From: Alnus glutinosa
Lineage: Eukaryota > Streptophyta > Magnoliopsida > Fagales > Betulaceae
Assembly (NCBI RefSeq): GCF_958979055.1
Contig: NC_084891.1
Span: 25,009,501-25,073,500 of the forward strand
Length of the DNA stretch: 64,000 nt
Reading direction: 5' to 3'
In this document: in pieces, positions 58,501-64,000 of the stretch
How the letters are laid out: each line of letters starts with the position of its first letter
Position numbering within the stretch: the first letter of the stretch is position 1
Notes under the pieces: model-generated
What the model was told of the DNA's origin: nothing
The model's database searches: none
Seen by the model: the letters and a program-made list of their open reading frames with translations, nothing else
Made by a program: the position numbers and the translations under genes

Positions 58501-61335
58501 ATATTATGAAAACCTAGACCTTTGTGGTTGTTTTAAAGATCAAGGCTCTCTCGAAGTAGCCATTGGAGATCACGGCTCTCTCGAAGTAGCCTTTATCCAT
58601 TTTCTTTGTTCTTTTTACTATTTGATTGCATCAAGTGGTATCAGAGCGAAGGTTGATTGTTTTCTACAACAATCTCCAATCCACACCATCACCATGTCTT
58701 CTCGATTTTTTCGGAATGAAGAAGAATGAGCAAGGTGGGAAAAGCTGCGGTCAGAATTTCTCACGTACAAAGAAGAAGCGAGCAAACGGATGGAGGAGAT
58801 CAGGAAAAGAATTGAAAGCTTTTCTCCACCACGCACCTCTGCAGTAAGCCAAGCCTCACACATAACACCTACCTCACCGGTTGCCATCGTCACAAAAAAG
58901 AGGAAGAAAAGAGCGGTTGAAGCAACAAAATCCATCCACACCGGCGTCCCACCAAACCACCGTCGACCGGCCGCAAATCAGCCCACCTCGGCCGTAAATG
59001 TAGAAGGCACTGGACCCAACCTTCCAAACGCGTTGTCATCAACTCACGCCATGCCTCCATGCCTCTAGGAGTCACTCGTGTTCACTGTGGTGCGAGAGAG
59101 GTAAAGAAGAGAGCTTTTGTTTTTGCTTGGTTCAGGAAGAGAAAGGAAAACAGCAAGAAGATGCTGGAGCAAAATGTGAAAAAGAAAGAAGAAGAGTTGG
59201 AGCCAAGGGTGGAAGGGCAGGGAGGGAATTGTGCAAAGCTGGAACTCTTCCTTGAGGACAAGGAAGTTGTTAGGGGGAAGGGATGATACGGACAGCAAGC
59301 TAGGGCTGATGTGGCACTGCAGCAGCAACCCCTAACCCTAGCCGTCTCTAGCCTAATAAGAAGCCTTTAGCCGAATAAGGAATAGAATACTTCTCCATAT
59401 TTTCTTTCCCTAAATGTCTTAGCTAAATAAGGAATGTATTTCCATTCTTAGTTATTTCCTTCTTAGTTTATTTTCCTGCATTGTGTTATAGCGGCTAGAC
59501 CTAATGGTTATGTTTTATGACATAGCCGTCATCTATTTAAGCGTAATCCTACTCAATGAATAATTATGTTGAATATTATGTTGAATATTATGAAAACCTA
59601 GACCTTTGTGGTTGTTTTGGAGATCAAGGCTCTCTCGAAATAGCCATTGGAGATCACGGCTTTCTCGAAGTAGCCTTTATCCCTTTTTTTTGTTCTTTTT
59701 ACTATTTGATTGCATCAATATATTGATGACGAGGAACCCTTCTAAGGCAGTGTTACTTCGTGTACCCACTCCTATCAGGTAAATTTTAGACCCATGTAAA
59801 ACGTCCAATCCACACGGATCGGGTAATACTCTAGTTTTGCCGGCAGGCTAGTCCCAAAAAATTGCTTGCACTCAAGGGGATTCGAACCTTAGACCTCATG
59901 AGATTTCCATAAATACCAAGGCCCTTACCACTTGAGACAACCCCTTGGGATTAGTTGACAGCCCAAAAAATAGAAAGCAGCAGGCCAAAAAGAGCATGTG
60001 TTTAAGCATCTAGAAGGACAAATGCCAATGACTTAATGGAGAATAGAGTAGAGTTGCAAAAATGATCTGTGTAGTTAAGCCCACAAAGTTGAGAATAAGG
60101 CTTTGCTCAGTTTTCCTACATATTCTACTACACGCAAACTTTTGTGTATAAAAATCTCTATATTCCACTAGGTTTTTATACATTGCCCAATATTTACTAT
60201 AAAAAGAAAAAAAGAACGAAAAACATTTTAACATTTTGCTAGTCAATTCATATGATGATGATACCAGATCCTGTCTTTTGGGGTTCATAAATTCTATAGA
60301 GTGTAGGCACATTTCGTAAACTAAGTGGTAACGAAAGAGGTACATGGTGCCAACCATTAGTGTGCAAGCTCAGTACCACCATATCAATCAACTCTATTTT
60401 CTTGATACTGTTTATCCTGACACTTCAAATACATGTCAAACTCCAACTTCAAAATTTTCCCACATACTAAAAGGCCAAATTAATAATCCCACAACAATTC
60501 TCATCTTCAGTGTTGCAACAGTCCTCATAAAAGGTAAACTAAGATTCTTCAAATACATGTCAAACTCCAACTTCAAACTTTTCCCACATACTAAAAGGCC
60601 AAATCAAAAATCCCAGAACAATTCTCATCTTCAGTGTTGCAACAGTCCTCATAAATGGTAAACTAAGATTTCTGACACCTATATCATGAACTCCACGCAA
60701 ACATTTCAAATTGAATGCAAGTGCTACTAGCAAGAAAAAGCAATCGGCCGAGATCATCATCAATAAAGGAACTCAGTTTAGCGCACACACAGAAACATGA
60801 AGCTCATCAAACTGGTTTTTCAAGGTGCTTTTACCTTAGGTGCCCACCTGCGTACAAAGTAAGGAGCAACAGCTTCTGCGTTGTCATTGAAACCATATCC
60901 TTGCGAGCTCTATAGCAACAAAAAATTCAAAGAACCACCAAATGCAAGTTAACAAACAGAAAGATTAAAAGAACGGACTGTAACCAATGAATTCAATTTC
61001 TTAATACCACAAAGGCATACCAATTTTCTGACGAAAAATAGGAGATCGTCGTCCTGACGTCCCCGGGTCTCCTTGCCACGAACGAAATACAAGTCGAAGA
61101 CATCGTGCCAAAAGCGATGATCCAATTCGACGTCGTCGCAAGCATCATCTCGCTGCTGTTCGTCCACCACGGTTTTCCCTAGCAAATTGGAGTGCTTCTT
61201 CACCATGCTCAGCAACTCGTACCTACCAAAACAAACAAATTTCAAAACAAGCATTTATATGTTGAATTCGAAACGAATTGGTTCAAACATATTATAATCA
61301 GACCTGGAAGGAATCTCTCCTCCATCTCCGAGCAT
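49573..61335 (-). CDS. Plant DUF2045 / KIAA0930-family protein, 12 exons
   Basis: Exons (- strand): 61335-61304, 61222-61021, 60909-60835, 58030-57924, 56636-56576, 56156-56097, 56010-55936, 53594-53409, 52441-52387, 51638-51519, 50132-49900, 49596-49573. They join in frame to 409 residues, about the length of human KIAA0930. Family landmarks in order: RQDDDLLFFVRKL (about 66-78), DVDWRRSFYLNFI...TVTVAIC (114-138), TVYASPSR (163-170), YPDICFAVDDFDSTF (187-201), CVLLNANDG (213-221), LFSGFVNYQMVRDAYD (269-284), YMKGPGGRGEVEVAVSGV (306-323) and the C-terminal LPWEYIAHDLLF (390-401). Residues 222-266 are a low-complexity Ser/Asn/Glu-rich linker. The start is the first in-frame ATG. No signal peptide or membrane span; a soluble protein is expected. 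Its biochemical function is not known to me. All introns are GT-AG except intron 6, which is GC-AG. Confidence 0.92.
50133..55935 (-). other. Introns 7 to 10 of the DUF2045 gene
   Basis: Introns at 55935-53595, 53408-52442, 52386-51639 and 51518-50133 hold no recognised gene. A 20-base tandem duplication (gtgcatgcttaactctttaa) lies at about 55341-55380, and GA repeats lie at about 52660-52690. Confidence 0.7.
56011..56096 (-). other. GC-AG intron 6 of the DUF2045 gene
   Basis: The donor reads AAAAAG/GCAAGTA on the - strand, so the first intron base pair is GC instead of GT. The rest matches the U1-binding consensus perfectly, as is usual for GC-AG introns. Reading frame and family similarity on both sides (VNFHLDSKK, then EVETTPAYP) require this junction. 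Confidence 0.85.
56752..56961 (-). CDS. Small ORF with one membrane segment inside intron 4 of the DUF2045 gene
   Basis: An ATG-started frame of 69 residues on the same strand as the host gene: a basic Ser/Thr-rich start, the phrase YYSLYPREYEPLVPTDF, one hydrophobic helix (about residues 39-56, MLAVVISIFICLLFFGV) and a basic tail. The composition is protein-like, not low complexity. I do not recognise the family. It could be a nested gene, a retroposed copy, a retained-intron product, or chance. No promoter evidence. Confidence 0.3.
   Translation of the reverse strand: MENPKTLRSAPSTGRLLVLSYYSLYPREYEPLVPTDFKFYMLAVVISIFICLLFFGVNSSYEILRRTKQ
58239..59717 (+). mobile_element. Non-autonomous LTR retrotransposon in intron 3 of the DUF2045 gene
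   Basis: LTRs 58239-58633 and 59284-59717 begin TGATACG and end TTTGATTGCATCA. A primer-binding site for initiator tRNA-Met (tggtatcagagc, perfect) follows the left LTR at 58636, and a purine tract (gggggaaggga) precedes the right LTR. The 5-bp duplication ATATA flanks the element. The 650-base interior has no reverse transcriptase. It encodes a broken coiled-coil-like frame (RWEKLRSEFLTYKEEASKRM) resembling a gag leader. It depends on other elements to move. It sits within the tail of a SINE. Confidence 0.9.
59723..59952 (-). mobile_element. tRNA-derived SINE in intron 3 of the DUF2045 gene
   Basis: On the - strand the head carries RNA polymerase III promoter boxes: box A in ttgtctcaagtgg (59928-59940) and a perfect box B, ggttcgaatcc (59878-59888). 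The body ends in a short TA-rich tail. The 16-base duplication agttgacagcccaaaa flanks the combined structure at 58209-58224 and 59953-59968, because the LTR element inserted into the SINE tail after the SINE had landed. Confidence 0.88.
60423..60670. repeat. Tandem duplication, period 124 bp, in intron 3
   Basis: The segment starting cttcaaatacatgtcaaact is directly repeated at 60547 with a few substitutions. It is intronic and non-coding. Confidence 0.9.
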
Positions 61336-61657
61336 TTTTAATGGTGCAGTTTTCGTAGAAATAATGAAATTCTTCTTCAAATCAGGCTCGGGGTATGGGA
61401 GATCATGATAAATACTAGGGTTTACGCGCGAACCAACGTTAAGACTAGCTGGCGCGAGCAATGGACGTCATGATGCAAATTAGCTGTAAATTTGTCTATC
61501 CCTGGGAAACAGTGTGCCGAGATGGGGAAGAGTCAGAAGACCTTCCCTGTGGGCAAAGCTGGTTCGAAGGAATAATTCCATGTGTCGTGCGGTTGAAGGA
61601 TCATTCTGAAATGGCGAGTCGTATAAATTACTATTAATTTATTCCTCCATCAACAAG

Positions 61658-61729
61658 GTCGTTGTAGTATAGTGGTAAGTATTCCCGCCTGTCACGCGGG
61701 TGACCCGGGTTCGATCCCCGGCAACGGCG
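61658..61729 (+). tRNA. tRNA-Asp (anticodon GTC)
   Basis: A 72-base cloverleaf: acceptor arms GTCGTTG and CAACGGC, anticodon stem CCCGC/GCGGG with loop CTGTCAC (anticodon GTC at 61691-61693), and T-arm CCGGGTTCGATCCCCGG. No intron. A run of six T at 61735-61740 provides the polymerase III stop, and CAA sits just upstream, as is typical of plant tRNA genes. It is divergent from the DUF2045 gene, about 320 bases from its start codon. Confidence 0.97.
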
Positions 61730-61734
61730 TCTTA

Positions 61735-61740
61735 TTTTTT
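61735..61740 (+). terminator. RNA polymerase III terminator of tRNA-Asp
   Basis: Six consecutive T on the coding strand, five bases after the tRNA 3' end. Confidence 0.85.
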
Positions 61741-62528
61741 GACTTTTACAACATTTTCTTGAAGCAAATAAAAGGTATTAAGGTAGATATAAATGCCACG
61801 GGCCGCCTCGGCGCCTCGCCAGCTGCACGGCCCAGAACTGGTCCCGTTCTCCATTGGTAGCTTTGTCCCAATTGTCCGCGTTGTGTAGTACAGTTTTAAA
61901 AACTTTTTTTTTTTTTTTTTTATCAACAAAATTACAGAAACGAAATACAGGAAAATACAAATAAAAACAAGCTAACAACATAAAAACCCAACCAATAAAA
62001 ACTGTAAGCACCTCAAAGCCTAGAAAGAAATTAAAGAAGATGAATGTCACTTGAGAATGCAGTTTGTAAAAGCTGCGGGCCTGCGGCCCACTAAGATAAA
62101 TAAAATTATTAGGAATAAAAGAACCCTTAAAACCTTTGATCTAGTTCAGCTTCTAAAGAAATCGAACAAACTAAAAAATAAAAACTTAGATCTAGTCCAA
62201 TTTCCAAAGAAACTAAACAGACTAAGTGAGAGAGCAAAGAAAACGGAATCTCTAACCCAAACAAAGTTTAAGAACTGTTTTGAACGTACCAAAATTATTT
62301 TTATTTTATTATTACCTCTTCTTTCTTTCTTTTTTTTGTCCTTTTTCTCAGCTAGTACTTGGATTTTACTTCCATAAATCATTGCCATTAGGCCGAACCA
62401 AATATTACAGTATCAAATTAACCTTTTTAATTATGTTTTAAAATCTTAAAGAGACTGATGTTCAAACGATTTTATTAAGCCATGCCAGGCTAAATTCCGG
62501 GATGGAACTATAAATTTAATTTTAAGGG

Positions 62529-62561
<33 letters not shown>

Positions 62562-64000
62562 AAAAAAAAAAAAATTAGAGGACAAAATAAGAAGAAAAAA
62601 AAAGTTACCTAAATTATTACTTGAGGAAGTAACCGAAAGACCAATTCTTTTCTTTTAGGTTATTTCTTTTTCTAACAAATTTAAAGCTAATTATGGATGG
62701 AATTACCATAATTTACTATCGTATTACTGTATTAGATGTAACGTTTTTTTTTTTTTTTTTTTTTTCAAAACACTTATTTGGCAGTCCATAATTTTTTTTT
62801 AAAAAAAAATTCACTTAAAGCTTCATTTGTTTCGGCGTAGAATAATATCTTAAAAATATTTTTCAGTATTTGGTACAACGAAAAAAAATAGTCAAATCAA
62901 AAATTTTTCAATTTAATCAGAAAAACTTCTTTAATTTTCATAAAACAATTTTCTTTTTTTAAAACCGTAAACCATTTTTTCAAATTTAATCTTCTCCTTT
63001 TCAAATCCCCCCAGACCACAGTTAGAACTTGTCCGAACCAAACAAGACCACCGCTGGAAGTCGCCGGCCATTTCCATTGTCTCTTATTTTTTATACAAGC
63101 TAAACAATGAAAAATATTTTTAAAAAAAAAAAAATCTGAAAATTAATTTTTTAAAATATAATTTTCAACCAAAAATATTTTACTTCAAAACAAAAATGGT
63201 GTAAAAATGCAGCCAGAAGCCCTAACCAATTATTTAGTTGAACGCTGATGTCCGTAGTAGAGTGTATGCTGGGAGCGATAATGTTGGTATTAGGGCACCA
63301 ACTAGCTTTTGGATATCAAGGGCAGGTTAAAAGTTCAGAGAAATTTGAATAATATCTATTGGATTCCTTTCAAAAGTCAGATGTTTTAGGTCATGTTTTA
63401 TTATATTGGCTCTCTTTCTTTAGAAGAGCATTTGAAGAAATAAAGTTTTTTTTTTTTTTTTTTTTGAAAGTGGCCTTTTTTTTGTATGGACGACAATTTT
63501 AAGAAAAACATCTAACCATGGATAACTTGAAAAAGGGGCCAATCATAATAATAAATTGGTATTGTATGTGTAAGAAAAGCGTGAAAATTATATATATATT
63601 GATCATCTTTTGTTCCATTAAGTAGTTAGATACTTGTGGGTATCGATCTTTCATTTTTTTAGAATAGAGTGGGTCATGCTCTAATGGGCGGTGGAGTTAT
63701 TAGCTTGTCGGGAATGTTAGTTTGGAAGACAATGCAAATAAAGAAGCCTAAAAGATCCCATGTACGTGCTTAATGCATTTGGAGAAAAGATAATACGGCA
63801 TCGGACCTCCGTCTGGGTGGCACCGGTGTCAGCACGTGTCCTTCACTTGTGGCCATCCGGCTTCTTGGCCCCTTTCCTCCACTGCCGGCAGCTTGTTTTG
63901 GGTGGTTTTTGCTTAGTGTCATGTGTTTTTTCCTCTTTTTCTTGGGTCACAGTCTGCTTATGTTTGGTTTAAATTTTATGAGAATATTTGTTGGCTAATT
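61741..64000. other. AT-rich intergenic region at the window end
   Basis: No gene is recognised. It holds a TA repeat (62529-62556), several T-runs, and the MITE-like inverted repeat at 62820-63199. A GC-richer stretch at 63780-63910 has an open frame without a known domain and may belong to a feature that continues beyond the window. Confidence 0.5.
62820..63199. mobile_element. MITE-like inverted-repeat element, about 380 bp
   Basis: The left end catttgtttcggcgtagaat is inverted, with changes, at the right end (attttacttcaaaacaaaaatg). The interior is AT-rich. Target duplication not resolved. Confidence 0.45.

Noticed and set aside
61672-61860. 62-residue frame
   Set aside because: It begins within the tRNA-Asp gene and is a chance frame.
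1-64000. CRISPR arrays, bacterial operons or viral genes
   Set aside because: Nothing of the kind is visible; introns, tRNA type and repeats are those of a plant nucleus.

Overview
This window is nuclear DNA of a flowering plant, most probably a woody eudicot. The evidence is its AT-rich intergenic sequence, GT-AG introns, plant-type LRR receptor kinases, a plant bZIP gene, a Cassandra TRIM element and many MITEs and MULEs. I cannot name the species from the sequence alone.

Left half (1-36000). Three complete paralogous receptor-kinase genes of the MIK2 / At1g35710 type lie on the + strand, called here RLK-A (4605-7696), RLK-B (11708-14920) and RLK-C (32792-35947). Each has one long exon coding for signal peptide, LRRs, membrane segment and most of the kinase, then a short intron inside the kinase APE motif and a small last exon. 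A and B sit in a tandem duplication with a unit of about 8.3 kb. A third, truncated unit follows B at 15480-16090. The gap between B and C is filled with transposon debris: a PPR relic, a GRF zinc-finger relic, MULE-type fold-back elements, a Pack-MULE-like element, a decayed PIF/Harbinger transposon with both of its genes, and hAT and Tourist-like MITEs. The paralogues differ in LRR number (about 22, 24 and 23). RLK-A has lost the Asp of the DFG motif and has a solo-LTR-like insertion carrying a TATA box directly upstream.

Middle (36000-49500). This part holds a complete Cassandra TRIM whose LTRs contain 5S-rRNA-derived sequence (37706-38249), several MITEs, a one-exon bZIP transcription factor on the - strand (43666-44109), a region of degenerate repeats and a poly-A-tailed retroposed sequence. 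Most of it is AT-rich intergenic DNA.

Right half (49500-64000). A 12-exon gene on the - strand (61335 down to 49573) can be rebuilt completely as a 409-residue protein. It is the plant counterpart of the animal DUF2045 / KIAA0930 family. Its third intron carries a tRNA-derived SINE that was itself split by a small non-autonomous LTR element; target-site duplications of both insertions are visible. An intact nuclear tRNA-Asp(GUC) gene lies divergently just upstream of this gene. The last 2.2 kb is AT-rich with one MITE-like inverted repeat.

The receptor genes form one functional group (cell-surface perception). The bZIP, DUF2045 and tRNA genes are independent neighbours. Most other open frames in the window are chance frames in transposon or low-complexity sequence.
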